Below are positions 1-8,010 of a DNA stretch of 64,000 nt, piece by piece; position 1 is the first letter of the stretch, and each line of letters begins with the position of its first letter. Under the pieces are notes generated by a model that saw only the letters and a program-made list of their open reading frames with translations, was not told where the DNA came from and ran no database searches. This DNA is from Polyangiaceae bacterium (GTDB taxonomy: Bacteria > Myxococcota_A > Polyangia > Polyangiales > Polyangiaceae): contig JACKEB010000015.1 in the NCBI GenBank assembly GCA_020633205.1, positions 124,001 through 188,000 of the forward strand, written 5' to 3'. A program made the translations under genes and the position numbers.

Positions 1-290
1 AACCCTACGAGAAGTGGAAGGCCCTGATGGATGGCTACCGAGTGGAGGCCAAGATCATCGTGTTCCAGGCCCAGAGTGTGCTCAAGGTGCCGGCGAGCGC
101 ATTGTTTCGCAAAGGGGACAGCTGGGCGGTCTTCAGCATCAGCGATGGCAAGGCGCAGCTCCGCGAGGTCTCCGTCGGTCGCAGCAACGGTCTCGAAACG
201 GAGATCACCGGCGGCTTGGAGGCGGGAGCGACGGTGATCCCTCACCCCAGCGATCGAGTGACCGACGGTGCCAGTGTGCTGGCGCGCTAG
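1..290 (+). CDS. Efflux periplasmic adaptor (HlyD/RND MFP family), C-terminal fragment
   Basis: The reading frame is open from the left edge (codons from base 3) and ends with TAG at 288-290, so only the last ~95 residues are in the window. The visible part (VLKVPASALF, then a strand-rich stretch ending in GLEAGATVI) is the end of the beta-barrel and membrane-proximal domain of RND/ABC efflux adaptors, where 'vP..Al' and 'GL..G..Vi' are typical. Such adaptors link an inner-membrane pump to a TolC-like channel. The pump partner would lie outside the window. It converges with mscL. Family confidence is fair; substrate is unknown. Confidence 0.75.
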   Translation, partial: PYEKWKALMDGYRVEAKIIVFQAQSVLKVPASALFRKGDSWAVFSISDGKAQLREVSVGRSNGLETEITGGLEAGATVIPHPSDRVTDGASVLAR

Positions 291-298
291 CTGAATAA

Positions 299-316
299 TT
301 CCGTACGGAACTAGCT
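299..316 (+). repeat. Dispersed 18-nt motif B, copy 1
   Basis: Sequence TTCCGTACGGAACTAGCT, a TTCC-N4-GGAA inverted repeat followed by CTAGCT. It starts 9 nt after the adaptor stop codon. Two further copies with the same 14 fixed bases are at 31131-31148 and 51398-51415, both intergenic. Confidence 0.6.
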
Positions 317-341
317 GCTGGGTTGGCTTGCCTCTGCCTAA

Positions 342-367
342 CTTGACTCAGGCTAGCTTGACTCAGG
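342..367 (+). repeat. Short direct repeat after the mscL gene
   Basis: CTTGACTCAGG occurs twice with a 15-nt period (342-352 and 357-367), separated by CTAG, in the 3' region between the convergent adaptor gene and mscL. Function unknown; it overlaps no coding sequence. Confidence 0.5.
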
Positions 368-369
368 GC

Positions 370-774
370 TCAGCTCTTGGCCTTGAGCAAGTCGCGGATC
401 TCAGTGAGGAGCTTTTCCTCGGCGGAGGGCTCGGCCGGAGGTGCGGGCGCCGCCTCTTCCTTGCGCCGCACGCGATTGATCACGCGCACCATGAAGAACA
501 CCGCGATCGCGATCAGTAGAAAGTCGAAGACGTTCTGCAGAAACATCCCGTACTTCAGTGCGACCGCCGGCTTCTCCCCCTCAGCGGCCTTCAGAATGTA
601 CTCCAGCTTGGTGAAATTCACGCCACCGGTGAGCACACCGATTGGTGGCATGACCACGTCGGCGACGAAGGAACTGACGATTTTGCCGAAAGCCCCGCCG
701 ATGATCACACCGACCGCTAGGTCGACGACGTTGCCTTTGACGGCGAACTCTTTGAACTCACTAACGATGCCCAT
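370..774 (-). CDS. mscL: Large-conductance mechanosensitive channel MscL
   Basis: The 134-residue product matches MscL in length (the E. coli protein is 136 residues) and order of parts: N-terminal amphipathic helix (MGIVSEFKEFAVKGNVVDLA), TM1 with the Gly/Ala-rich pore helix (VGVIIGGAFGKIVSSFV, residues ~22-40), a periplasmic loop, TM2 (residues ~80-98, FDFLLIAIAVFFMVRVIN) and a charged C-terminal helix (EEKLLTEIRDLLKAK) after an Ala/Pro linker. MscL opens under membrane tension and releases solutes during hypo-osmotic shock. It stands alone between the efflux adaptor and the lipoprotein genes. Confidence 0.97.
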   Translation of the reverse strand: MGIVSEFKEFAVKGNVVDLAVGVIIGGAFGKIVSSFVADVVMPPIGVLTGGVNFTKLEYILKAAEGEKPAVALKYGMFLQNVFDFLLIAIAVFFMVRVINRVRRKEEAAPAPPAEPSAEEKLLTEIRDLLKAKS

Positions 775-923
775 GTTGGTCAGGCTGTATGACGCTAGCT
801 AAGCGGCGCCGTCAATCCAATTGAGGTCTCGAACTGGATGTGTTCAGCGCCGCCCGAATCCTGCCGCTTGGGGTGTCCCGTTTTGGTACGGAAACTCCTC
901 GAGTTGCTTCGTGAACGGATAGC

Positions 924-2168
924 TCAGCCTGCGTTCGCTGAACCGCTGGCCGAAGCGCTGGCCTTCACTGAGACATTGATGCTCACCGCCGCATCGGCTT
1001 GGGCCTTCAGCGACGCAGCCACGCACGCACCGGCCTTGATAGCGGCCTGACCCCCGCCGCTGATGGCGGCCTTCGCTCCTTCGAGTGTCGTCTGCACATT
1101 CGCCACCGCGCGCTCGAGCTTGCCCTTCAGGCCGAGGGTGACCTTGAGCAGCGCCGGTAGGTGTGCCTTCAACGCGGCCTTGAGCTTCATCGCCGCCTGC
1201 GCGTCTGCCGCGCCTTGGATGTTCACGCGCACTTGGGCGGGGACGCACTCCACCTTGCCGCTGACCTGAGCGTCACAGCTTGCTTCACATTCTGCGCTCA
1301 TCTTCGGGGGCTTCACCTCACCGCTGCACTTCGGCTCTTTGATTTCCACGCTGCAACCACCGGAGCACGAGCCCTCACACTTGGCTTGGCCTTTCATCTC
1401 GCACCGCGCGCTGCAGCTGCCTTTGCAGGTACCCGCGCAGCTGCCTTCTGCTTCGCCCTTGCAAGTGCCGTCGCAGGTGCCGTCGCACTTGCCGCCACTC
1501 ATGGCCGCGCCGTCACACTTGCCGTCGCAGGTGCCCTTGCACTCTCCGCTGAACTTCCCGCTGCACTCCCCTTCGCAGCTCGCGGTGCAGGTACCGCTGC
1601 ACTGCGCGCCGGCCTCGACGGTGCACGAACCCTTGCACTCGCCTTCGCACTTTCCGCTGATCTCGCCCCCTTCACACTGCACTTTCGCAGAGCCCGGCTC
1701 GACCTTGGCGTCGCATTGCGCGGCGCAGTCCGCCATCGCGCTCATCGAGGCCTCGCACTTGGGTGGGACGACTTTGACTTGCAGCGTGCCTTTGGCCTTC
1801 GCCTTCAGGTCACCGATGGCCTTTGCGGCCGCATTGCAGGCGGCTTCCGCCTTCTTGCCTGGGCCGTCTTCCTTCGGCTCGATGTCAGTCGCGCCGAGGT
1901 CTTTCGCCAAGTCGCCGCACGCCGTCGCTACATCGGCTTCAATTTCCACAGCCATATTTTGCAATGCGGCGCCAGCCGCGAGCGCCGCCTTCACCTTGCC
2001 TTCGGCTTCTGCCGCGAGGCCGAAGTTGGCTTTCATGGCTGCCTCGGCGCTATCCGGGCAGCCACCGCCACCAGGGAAGCCGGGCACGCACTGCACGAAC
2101 GCCGGAGCGACCAGAACCGAAGCGATGACGGGCCAGTATTTGAAGGACTTCATGCGGGCGATTGTCAC
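924..2168 (-). CDS. Cys-rich repeat lipoprotein (CX3C repeats)
   Basis: The 414-residue product has an N-terminal hydrophobic segment ending in a lipobox-like AFVQC, so it is probably a lipoprotein. Residues ~150-310 form a low-complexity region with Cys every fourth residue (CEGECKGSC, CSGTC, CDGTCDGTC). I count about 33 Cys in total. The flanks are Ala/Lys-rich and predicted helical (AAEAEGKVKAALAAGAAL; AMKLKAALKAHLPALLKV). The pattern suggests a densely disulfide-bonded or metal-binding surface protein; no catalytic motif is visible. The GTG at 2168 has an AAGG ribosome site upstream; the ATG at 2153 is an alternative that keeps the signal sequence. It is followed by two more lipoprotein genes on neighbouring DNA. 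Function unknown. Confidence 0.8.
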   Translation of the reverse strand: MTIARMKSFKYWPVIASVLVAPAFVQCVPGFPGGGGCPDSAEAAMKANFGLAAEAEGKVKAALAAGAALQNMAVEIEADVATACGDLAKDLGATDIEPKEDGPGKKAEAACNAAAKAIGDLKAKAKGTLQVKVVPPKCEASMSAMADCAAQCDAKVEPGSAKVQCEGGEISGKCEGECKGSCTVEAGAQCSGTCTASCEGECSGKFSGECKGTCDGKCDGAAMSGGKCDGTCDGTCKGEAEGSCAGTCKGSCSARCEMKGQAKCEGSCSGGCSVEIKEPKCSGEVKPPKMSAECEASCDAQVSGKVECVPAQVRVNIQGAADAQAAMKLKAALKAHLPALLKVTLGLKGKLERAVANVQTTLEGAKAAISGGGQAAIKAGACVAASLKAQADAAVSINVSVKASASASGSANAG

Positions 2169-2249
2169 CCGAGCCTTCGAGATTGGCCATGCAGAAACGC
2201 GAGGCGCCCGTAGGGTGCGTTTCCGCTCTGTGTTGTCTTGAGACTTTCG

Positions 2250-2468
2250 CTAGCGACAGTAGCGGTCTTCGCAAGCGGTACGACAGGGACCCCGAGTGTC
2301 TGCCTGTGGCGGGGTTGCGCTGCTCCGATCCGATTCGGGGGAGTTCTCTCCGCAACGTTGCATGCAGGCGTTGACCTCTGGCGTGCAGCTACGCCGTGCT
2401 GGGCCACAGCCGCCAAAGCTCAGCAATACGACGCACGTGAGAACAGCGAGGACTAGGTAGCGGGTCAC
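2250..2468 (-). CDS. Small Cys-containing lipoprotein
   Basis: The 72-residue product starts MTRYLVLAVLTCVVLLSFGGC, a lipoprotein signal with lipobox SFGGC. The mature part has six further Cys (SCTPEVNACMQRC, PCRTACEDRYC) in a spacing that suggests three disulfides. No family recognised. It is preceded by the 2497-3018 lipoprotein gene on the same strand with only a 28-nt gap, so the two may be cotranscribed. Confidence 0.6.
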   Translation of the reverse strand: MTRYLVLAVLTCVVLLSFGGCGPARRSCTPEVNACMQRCGENSPESDRSSATPPQADTRGPCRTACEDRYCR

Positions 2469-2496
2469 ACGGAGAGCCTAGCAGACGTTGAAACAA

Positions 2497-3018
2497 TCAG
2501 GGAACGCACACACCAAAGCTACCGAGCACGAACTGGCAGTGGTAGCCCTCGCTCACCCGACACTCCTCGTCACGCATGCAGGGGGGAGTGCACATACTGA
2601 GGGTTACGCTGCTCATCCCGCCGGAAACGGAGGTGGTCGTACAGCCTGCGTTCTCCCCGCATTCGTTGCCGCCTTCGTTTGAACAGGCCTTGCCGCAATA
2701 TCCGCCGGGAAACGTAATCTCCGGAACTGGCCCACCGCCGATGGTGGTCCAGCACTCACTGCCTTCGACCAATGTGCAGTCCGCGTTGGTGGTGCACGGG
2801 TCGCCGATGTCGCCTCCGCCGGTCGTTGTGCCGGCGCTTCCGCCACTGGCGCCGTTGCCGCTGCCCCCGTTTCCGCCGTTACTGCTCCCGCCGTTGCTGC
2901 CTGCGGAGCCTCCTTGTCCGGAACCGCCCGCGCCGGGGCTACCGTCGCTCGCGCTGCAGCCTGCCATCACCGCGAAGCCAGCCAGAACCACACTGGCACA
3001 CACCCGAAGCCACACCAT
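2497..3018 (-). CDS. Gly/Ser-linker lipoprotein with Cys-rich C-terminal domain
   Basis: I place the start at the ATG at 3018 (AGAGAG ribosome site just upstream), giving 173 residues; a longer open frame to 3150 lacks a signal sequence at its start. The signal sequence ends in lipobox VMAGC. A ~55-residue Gly/Ser/Asn linker follows, then a Cys-rich domain (DPCTTNADC, ECWTT, YCGKACSNEGG, CMRDEECRVSEGYHC) with the C...dC...G..C spacing common in myxobacterial secreted lipoproteins. The linker probably spaces the domain from the outer membrane. Ligand and function are unknown. Confidence 0.75.
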   Translation of the reverse strand: MVWLRVCASVVLAGFAVMAGCSASDGSPGAGGSGQGGSAGSNGGSSNGGNGGSGNGASGGSAGTTTGGGDIGDPCTTNADCTLVEGSECWTTIGGGPVPEITFPGGYCGKACSNEGGNECGENAGCTTTSVSGGMSSVTLSMCTPPCMRDEECRVSEGYHCQFVLGSFGVCVP

Positions 3019-3070
3019 GTCTCTCTGTACCGCGTTTCCGCGGGTGGTTCTAGGTCGCGCGACCGGTGTG

Positions 3071-3083
3071 CCTCTCCCCCAAA
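3071..3083 (+). repeat. Dispersed motif A (CTC-N-CCCC(C)-AAA), one of 12 sites
   Basis: CCTCTCCCCCAAA. By eye I find related sites at 7926, 19525, 26339, 34439, 34968 (four-C variant), 40816 and 53590 on the + strand, and at 30791-30805, 37025-37039, 41674-41686 and 51290-51311 on the - strand. Every CCCCCAAA 8-mer I located is preceded by CTC plus one variable base or further C. Read on the minus strand, this copy lies just past the stop of the Spy-like gene (3116). Confidence 0.55.
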
Positions 3084-3115
3084 CCCGATCCCAACTGCTG
3101 AAGCGGCGGCGTTGG

Positions 3116-3508
3116 CTAGGACTTGCCTTTTCCTCGGCGCCGCGCCTCAAGTTCCTCTTGCAGCTGCTTGTGCTTGTCTCGCTGCTCAGGGGTCAAGAGG
3201 GCATCAATTTCTTCGGTCACCTTGGCTTTGAGAGCCTCGTGTTCCGGGCGGCACTTCTCGAAGGCTTGCTTGCGCTCGCCTTCGTGGGCCTCGAAGACTT
3301 TGCGCACGCCGTCGGTTTGTTCGGGGGTGAGGTCCAATCGGCGGCGCATGACCTCGACCATGAAGTTTCGTCGGGCTTCCGGTGTGGGCCGATCCATCAA
3401 GCGCCCCACGCGATCCAGCTGAGTCGCGCGCATGCCGAACGCACCGGCGACCCCGCCAAGCCCGAAAGCCAGCACCAGCGCTAGGGTGTTCTTTCCGCGA
3501 GGAGTCAT
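3116..3508 (-). CDS. Spy/CpxP-like periplasmic protein (LTxxQ motif)
   Basis: The 130-residue product has a signal/anchor segment (residues ~8-26, TLALVLAFGLGGVAGAFGM). It then has an all-helical region with two LTPEQ motifs at residues 60-64 and 105-109, the hallmark of the Spy/CpxP/CnrX-type 'LTXXQ' fold. Family members act as periplasmic chaperones or metal/stress sensors. It is the last gene of an operon with an ECF sigma factor and a small membrane protein; its ATG overlaps the stop of the upstream gene by 4 nt. By analogy with CnrYXH it could sense an envelope signal that controls the sigma factor; that role is inferred from order only. No His-rich metal site is visible. Confidence 0.8.
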   Translation of the reverse strand: MTPRGKNTLALVLAFGLGGVAGAFGMRATQLDRVGRLMDRPTPEARRNFMVEVMRRRLDLTPEQTDGVRKVFEAHEGERKQAFEKCRPEHEALKAKVTEEIDALLTPEQRDKHKQLQEELEARRRGKGKS

Positions 3509-3765
3509 TGTGAGAGTTCCAGGCTGTCGATCAGCGTCAGCGCGGTCGTGTCCACTTGACGTTGTTCGATTTGAGCCACCCAGATCGCGATTGCGGCCGC
3601 CGCAGCGAAGCAGCCAAGCAGGACACCACGGGACTTCCAGCTCTCCCGTTCGACGCGTTCACGGATGCGGGCCATGACGCGAGCTTCGAAGCCCGCACTC
3701 GGCGCGAGGCTGTCCGTGGCTCGGGCAAGAGCCGCTAGCTGCTGGAGATCCTCGTCGCTGTTCAT
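3505..3765 (-). CDS. Small membrane protein, probable anti-sigma factor
   Basis: The 86-residue product has a cytoplasmic N-terminal helix region (residues 1-43), one membrane segment (~45-64, SRGVLLGCFAAAAAIAIWVA) and a short periplasmic tail. It overlaps the sigma factor stop by 4 nt (ATGA) and the Spy-like start by 4 nt, so all three are translationally coupled. Position and topology fit a minimal transmembrane anti-sigma factor. No zinc-binding HxxxCxxC (ZAS) motif is present, so the assignment rests on context. Confidence 0.65.
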   Translation of the reverse strand: MNSDEDLQQLAALARATDSLAPSAGFEARVMARIRERVERESWKSRGVLLGCFAAAAAIAIWVAQIEQRQVDTTALTLIDSLELSQ

Positions 3766-4298
3766 GTCTCGCCTCGTCGCTTACTCAAGTTGGCGCGCGC
3801 CCTGATCAAGCGTTGCTCTACTGCGCCTTCGGAGCAACCCAGGATGTCAGCGGTCTCCGCTGTGGAGAACCCTTCCACCGCTCTCAAGATCAACACCGTG
3901 CGTTGTTCGACGGACAGCTCGGAGAGCCATTCATCGAGCTCGCGAAGCGCGAGGCGACCGTCAGGGTCGACGCTGGTATCAGCTTCCGGCTCGATTTCGT
4001 CAGCTTCACTGACTGGGCGCGACTTGCGTCGGCGCGTAGCGTCAATCGCGGCATTGCTCACGATGCGGTAGAGCCAGGTCTGCACGCTGGAGCGGCCATC
4101 GAAGCGGCCGTCGGTGAGCGCATTGAAGGCCTTCACGTAGGCCTCCTGCAGGACGTCCTCGCCATCGCTGGTGCTACCCGAGAGCCGAGCGGCCAGGCGA
4201 AAGAGGCGCCCTTGGGTTTGTCGGACGATGCCGGTGAACGCCTCGACGTCACCCTTCGCCACGCGTCGGGCCAGCAGGCTGAGGTCGGGCTCAGCCAT
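3762..4298 (-). CDS. RNA polymerase ECF-type sigma factor
   Basis: The 178-residue product has sigma region 2 at residues ~20-92 (GEDVLQEAYVKAFNAL for core binding, RFDGRSSVQTWLYRIVSNAAIDATRRRKSR for -10 recognition). A variable acidic linker follows, then region 4 at ~120-172 with the helix-turn-helix TAETADILGCSEGAVEQRL. It lacks regions 1 and 3, as expected for group IV/ECF factors. It is the first gene of the sigma / anti-sigma / Spy-like operon. It probably directs an envelope-stress regulon that may include its own operon; no matching promoter was identified. Confidence 0.95.
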   Translation of the reverse strand: MAEPDLSLLARRVAKGDVEAFTGIVRQTQGRLFRLAARLSGSTSDGEDVLQEAYVKAFNALTDGRFDGRSSVQTWLYRIVSNAAIDATRRRKSRPVSEADEIEPEADTSVDPDGRLALRELDEWLSELSVEQRTVLILRAVEGFSTAETADILGCSEGAVEQRLIRARANLSKRRGET

Positions 4299-4692
4299 TG
4301 GCGGGGGTGGGTGAGGAGTCGGGCAGGCATAGCAATCCAGCGCGCCTCGTCCCGCGCCGGACGCGTTGCTGCCGGCAAAGGGCTCGAGGTGTGCTGTTTG
4401 GACGCGCCGTCACGAACTTTCCCTACGATGGAATGACAGTTGGAAAACCGAGGCGTTAGGCCACCGAAGCGAAAAAGGACACCCCAAGCAAGCGAGCGCC
4501 GTAGATCGCCGCCAGTGGCCAGGGCGTTAACCCGCATCCCAAGCTGGGAAACTGCCTCGGGTTTTTCTCAGTAGCCTAGGGTGTTTGCGTAGGGAGAACG
4601 CTCGTGGTTGCGTCCATGGCTCGATGACGAGCGCACCCCCAAGCTCCCGCTCCGCCCCGAACGTCGGCGCCGAACTCAAACAGAAGGTCCAG
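4299..4692. other. Divergent intergenic region between the ECF operon and the macA-like gene
   Basis: About 390 nt with no convincing gene. Short open frames here lack codon bias and family features. It must hold promoters for both divergent operons. A terminator-like hairpin (4529-4566, + orientation) sits inside it. Confidence 0.6.
4529..4566 (+). terminator. Rho-independent-like hairpin in the macA leader
   Basis: AACCCG (4529-4534) pairs with CGGGTT (4558-4563), enclosing a second small hairpin TCCCA-agc-TGGGA, and the sequence runs into TTTTTC. No + strand gene lies upstream, and the macA-like start is ~127 nt downstream. It could be an attenuator in the efflux operon leader or the end of a short RNA. 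Confidence 0.5.
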
Positions 4693-5955
4693 ATGAACAA
4701 ATCTCGGACCCGAAAGTGGCTCTGGCGGGTGGGTATCCTGCTTGTGCTCGTCGGCATCGGGTTTGGCGTCTGGAAGTGGCGGCAGGCGGCTCAGCGCGCC
4801 AACGCGCCGACCTTTGAGACCGAGCCGGTCGTGAAGGGGGAGCTGAAGGCGACGGTTACCGCGACAGGCACCCTCGACGGTCGGGACTCGGTCGAAGTCG
4901 GCGCGGAAGTGACCGGCAACATCAGCAAGATCTACGTCGACTTCAACGACCGAGTGAAAGCCGGCGACATCCTGCTCGAGATCAATCCCGAGACACTGAT
5001 CGCGAACAAGAACTCGGCGTCTGCCCGCCTGAGCGCGGCGCGCGCTTCGTATAGCTCAGCCAAGGCCAGCGCCAAGGAGGCGAAGACAACGCTGAAGCGC
5101 ACGCGGGAACTATCCAAGAAGGGACTGGTGTCCACGGCGGAGCTCGAGTCGGCGGAGGCCGCGGCAGCGCGAGCGGATGCACAGGTCCGTTCGACCTCTG
5201 CGGACATCCTGGTCGCCAAGGCTTCAGTCGATTCATCAGATACCGCGCTCAAGAAGGCGACGATTCGCTCGCCGATCGACGGCGTGGTGCTCTCGCGTAG
5301 CGTCGAGCTGGGGCAAACGGTGACCGCCTCTTTGCAGACGCCGGTGTTGTTCTTGATCGCGCGCGATCTGACCAAGATGGAGCTCTCGGTGCAAATCGAC
5401 GAGGCGGACATCGGTCGTGTGAAGGAAGGTCAAGACGCCACGTTCACGGTGGACGCGTATCCGAAGCGTGAGTTCAAGGCGACGCTGCGCTCACTGCGCA
5501 ACGTGCCCACCACGACGGACAACGTCGTCACCTACGAAGCGGTGCTCGATGTGACCAACGACGACCTCTCGTTGCGTCCCGGCATGACCGCCACCGCAAT
5601 CATCACCACCGAACACGTGAAAGACGCAGTGCTAGTGCCCAACGCGGCGTTGCGCTTCACGCCACCAGCGGCGAAGAAGTCCTCTGGTTCCGCGCGCAAC
5701 CCGTTGATGATGGGCGGACCCCGAGGAGGACGAGGAATGGGCAAGCGCTCGAGAGGTGCCGGCTCCGCCGCGCCCGCGGGGAGCGCCGAACCTCCCGAGG
5801 AGGACAGTGAAACCGTTTGGATCTTGGAAGGGCGCCGACCGCGTCCCGTCAAGGTGAAGACCGGCGTCAGCGATGGCACCAGCACGGAAATCAAGTCGGG
5901 GCTCGAGGCTGGCGGGGAGGTAGTCGTCGACTACGTCACCAGCGAGGAGAAGTAG
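4693..5955 (+). CDS. macA: MacA-like periplasmic adaptor of ABC efflux pump
   Basis: From the ATG at 4693 (AGAAGG upstream) the product has 420 residues. It begins with an N-terminal membrane anchor (residues ~10-27), like MacA. Next come a lipoyl/barrel-sandwich half (GTLDGRDSVEVGAEVTGNI, VKAGDILLEI), an Ala/Lys/Glu-rich coiled-coil hairpin (SARLSAARASYSSAKASAKEA), the second lipoyl half (ATIRSPIDGVVLSRSV) and a beta-barrel domain (VDAYPKREFKATLRSL). A Gly/Arg/Ser insertion near the C-terminus is unusual. Such adaptors join the MacB-type inner-membrane pump to a TolC channel, exporting macrolides, peptides or lipids. A TTG at 4585 and an ATG at 4624 are in-frame alternatives. First gene of a three-gene overlapping set. 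Confidence 0.9.
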   Translation: MNKSRTRKWLWRVGILLVLVGIGFGVWKWRQAAQRANAPTFETEPVVKGELKATVTATGTLDGRDSVEVGAEVTGNISKIYVDFNDRVKAGDILLEINPETLIANKNSASARLSAARASYSSAKASAKEAKTTLKRTRELSKKGLVSTAELESAEAAAARADAQVRSTSADILVAKASVDSSDTALKKATIRSPIDGVVLSRSVELGQTVTASLQTPVLFLIARDLTKMELSVQIDEADIGRVKEGQDATFTVDAYPKREFKATLRSLRNVPTTTDNVVTYEAVLDVTNDDLSLRPGMTATAIITTEHVKDAVLVPNAALRFTPPAAKKSSGSARNPLMMGGPRGGRGMGKRSRGAGSAAPAGSAEPPEEDSETVWILEGRRPRPVKVKTGVSDGTSTEIKSGLEAGGEVVVDYVTSEEK

Positions 5956-6692
5956 TGCAGCTCTCCGAGGTCCAGCGGCGCAACGCGACCATCCCCTGGT
6001 TTCAGCTCGAACAGATCACCAAGGTCTACGGGCGAGGGGAGTCCGAGGTGCGCGCCCTCGACGGCATCGATCTCTCGATCTTTGCCGGAGAGTTCGTTTC
6101 CGTGATGGGGACCAGCGGCTCAGGCAAGAGCACCTGCATGAACATCGTCGGCTGCTTGGACCGACCAACGAGCGGGCGCTACCTGTTCCACGGCGTCGAC
6201 GTCGGACAACTCGACGCCGATCAACAAGCACTCCTACGCCGGCACTACATCGGCTTCGTGTTTCAAGGCTTCAACTTGCTGGCGCGCACCACGGCGCTCG
6301 AAAACGTTGAGCTACCGCTGGTTTACCGTCGGGTTCCGAAAGCCGAGCGCAGGGAGCGGGCGATCCTGGCTTTGAGAGACGTTGGCCTGGAAGGGCGCGA
6401 AGATCACACGCCCGCCGAGCTGTCCGGTGGACAGCAGCAGCGCGTCGCCATCGCACGCGCCCTGGTATCTGAGCCTTCGCTACTGTTAGCAGACGAGCCA
6501 ACCGGCAACCTTGATTCCGCGCGGAGCGAAGAGATCATGCGCCTGCTCGTGCGGCTCAACGAGGAGCGTGAGCTGACCATCGCGATGGTGACTCACGAGC
6601 CCGACATGGCGGAGTTCGGCACCCGCATCGTCACCTTCAAGGACGGCCAGATCATCGACGATCAACCGACCCAAAGGATGCGGCGCGCATGA
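5955..6692 (+). CDS. MacB-type ABC transporter ATP-binding protein
   Basis: The start is a GTG at 5955 that shares one base with the adaptor's TAG and has GAGGAG six nt upstream, giving 245 residues. Walker A is GTSGSGKST (52-60), the signature LSGGQ (156-160), Walker B LLLADEP (176-182) and the H-loop His is H214 (MVTHEPDMA). This is the LolD/MacB ATPase subfamily, which powers mechanotransmission-type export. In E. coli MacB the ATPase is fused to the permease; here they are separate genes overlapping by ATGA. Confidence 0.95.
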   Translation: MQLSEVQRRNATIPWFQLEQITKVYGRGESEVRALDGIDLSIFAGEFVSVMGTSGSGKSTCMNIVGCLDRPTSGRYLFHGVDVGQLDADQQALLRRHYIGFVFQGFNLLARTTALENVELPLVYRRVPKAERRERAILALRDVGLEGREDHTPAELSGGQQQRVAIARALVSEPSLLLADEPTGNLDSARSEEIMRLLVRLNEERELTIAMVTHEPDMAEFGTRIVTFKDGQIIDDQPTQRMRRA

Positions 6693-7894
6693 TTTGGGCC
6701 ACCTTCCTCATGGCTTTGCGGGAGATCCGCCGCAACGCGATGCGCTCGATCCTCACCATGCTGGGCATCGTGATCGGAGTCGCGGCGGTCATCACGATGA
6801 CGATCATCGGTGAGGGCGCGACCCAGAGCGTGAAGAACGACATCTCCGCGCTCGGCGACAACATGCTGATCGTGTCTCCGGGGTTTTCGCGACGAGGACC
6901 GCCTTCGGGCGGATCCAAGAGCTTCGATGAAGCCGACGTGAAGGCGATCCAGAAGCAAATCTCCGGGATCGCCGCGATGGCGCCGGCTGCGAACCGTTCG
7001 GCCACGGTAGTCTACGGAAACACCAACTACACCACCCAGGTGACGGGGACCACGGAGGGCTTCTTCCAGACTCGCGGCTACAAAGTTGCAGAAGGTCGTC
7101 TGTTGAACGACGTGGACGTGCGCCTGGGCCTCGCCGTATGTGTGATCGGCGAGACGGTGCGCAAGAACCTGCTGGAGGGGGTCGACCCGATCGGTGTGGC
7201 GCTGCGCGTGGGCAAGATGACCTGCACCGTGGTCGGTGTGCTGGAGTCCAAGGGCTCCTCCGCGATGGGGTCAGATCAAGATGACCTGTTGGTGCTCCCC
7301 CTGCGGCAGTTTCAGCGACGCATGGCGGGCAACCGCGACATCCCCACCATCTACATTTCAGTCGCGAGCAACCGCTCCACTACTTCGGTCAAGGAGCGCA
7401 TCGAGAGCCTACTGCGAGAGCGCCGCAACATCCGTCCGCCAGCAGAGGACGACTTCAACGTGCGTGACATGGCTGAGATCGCGCAAACTGTGTCTTCCGC
7501 GACGGGGGCGCTAACAGCGCTGCTCGGTGCCATCGCTGCCGTCAGCCTGGTCGTCGGTGGCATCGGTATCATGAACATCATGCTCGTCTCGGTTACGGAG
7601 CGTACCCGAGAGATCGGCATTCGCGTGGCAATCGGCGCGCTGGGGAGTGAGGTGATGCTTCAATTCCTCACGGAAGCGGTGGTGCTGTCTACCCTCGGCG
7701 GCATCATCGGGATCCTGTTCGGTGCGGGCATGGGCTTCGGAATCACGAGCTTGATGAAGCTGCCGTTCGTCCCGGCGCCCGGCATCATGATCATCTCGTT
7801 CGTCTTCTCGGCGTTCGTTGGCGTGGCTTTTGGATATCTGCCGGCTAGGAAAGCCGCTCAGCTGAAGCCCATCGACGCGCTTCGCCACGAATAG
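6689..7894 (+). CDS. MacB/FtsX-type ABC transporter permease
   Basis: The 401-residue product has TM1 at ~18-42 (MRSILTMLGIVIGVAAVITMTI), a large periplasmic MacB_PCD domain (~45-270), then three C-terminal TMs of the FtsX domain (~270-300, 325-350, 362-385) with the conserved VSVTERTREIGIRVAIGA loop. This topology defines type VII ABC exporters such as MacB. Its start overlaps the ATPase stop by 4 nt. With the upstream adaptor and the downstream TolC-like gene it forms a complete tripartite efflux system. Confidence 0.95.
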   Translation: MIWATFLMALREIRRNAMRSILTMLGIVIGVAAVITMTIIGEGATQSVKNDISALGDNMLIVSPGFSRRGPPSGGSKSFDEADVKAIQKQISGIAAMAPAANRSATVVYGNTNYTTQVTGTTEGFFQTRGYKVAEGRLLNDVDVRLGLAVCVIGETVRKNLLEGVDPIGVALRVGKMTCTVVGVLESKGSSAMGSDQDDLLVLPLRQFQRRMAGNRDIPTIYISVASNRSTTSVKERIESLLRERRNIRPPAEDDFNVRDMAEIAQTVSSATGALTALLGAIAAVSLVVGGIGIMNIMLVSVTERTREIGIRVAIGALGSEVMLQFLTEAVVLSTLGGIIGILFGAGMGFGITSLMKLPFVPAPGIMIISFVFSAFVGVAFGYLPARKAAQLKPIDALRHE

Positions 7895-8010
7895 CAGCCT
7901 TTTAGAGCCAGAAACCGACTCGTGTCTCACCCCCAAACCCAGGATAGATGGCCGAGAAGTGTCCCAAGTCCGGGACGAGCCGTCCCAGTACTGACACCGC
8001 AACCTCGGCC

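Noticed and set aside
1161..2213. 350-codon + strand ORF opposite the CX3C lipoprotein
   Set aside because: Ala/Leu/Arg-rich antisense frame; the minus-strand protein has a signal sequence and regular Cys spacing.
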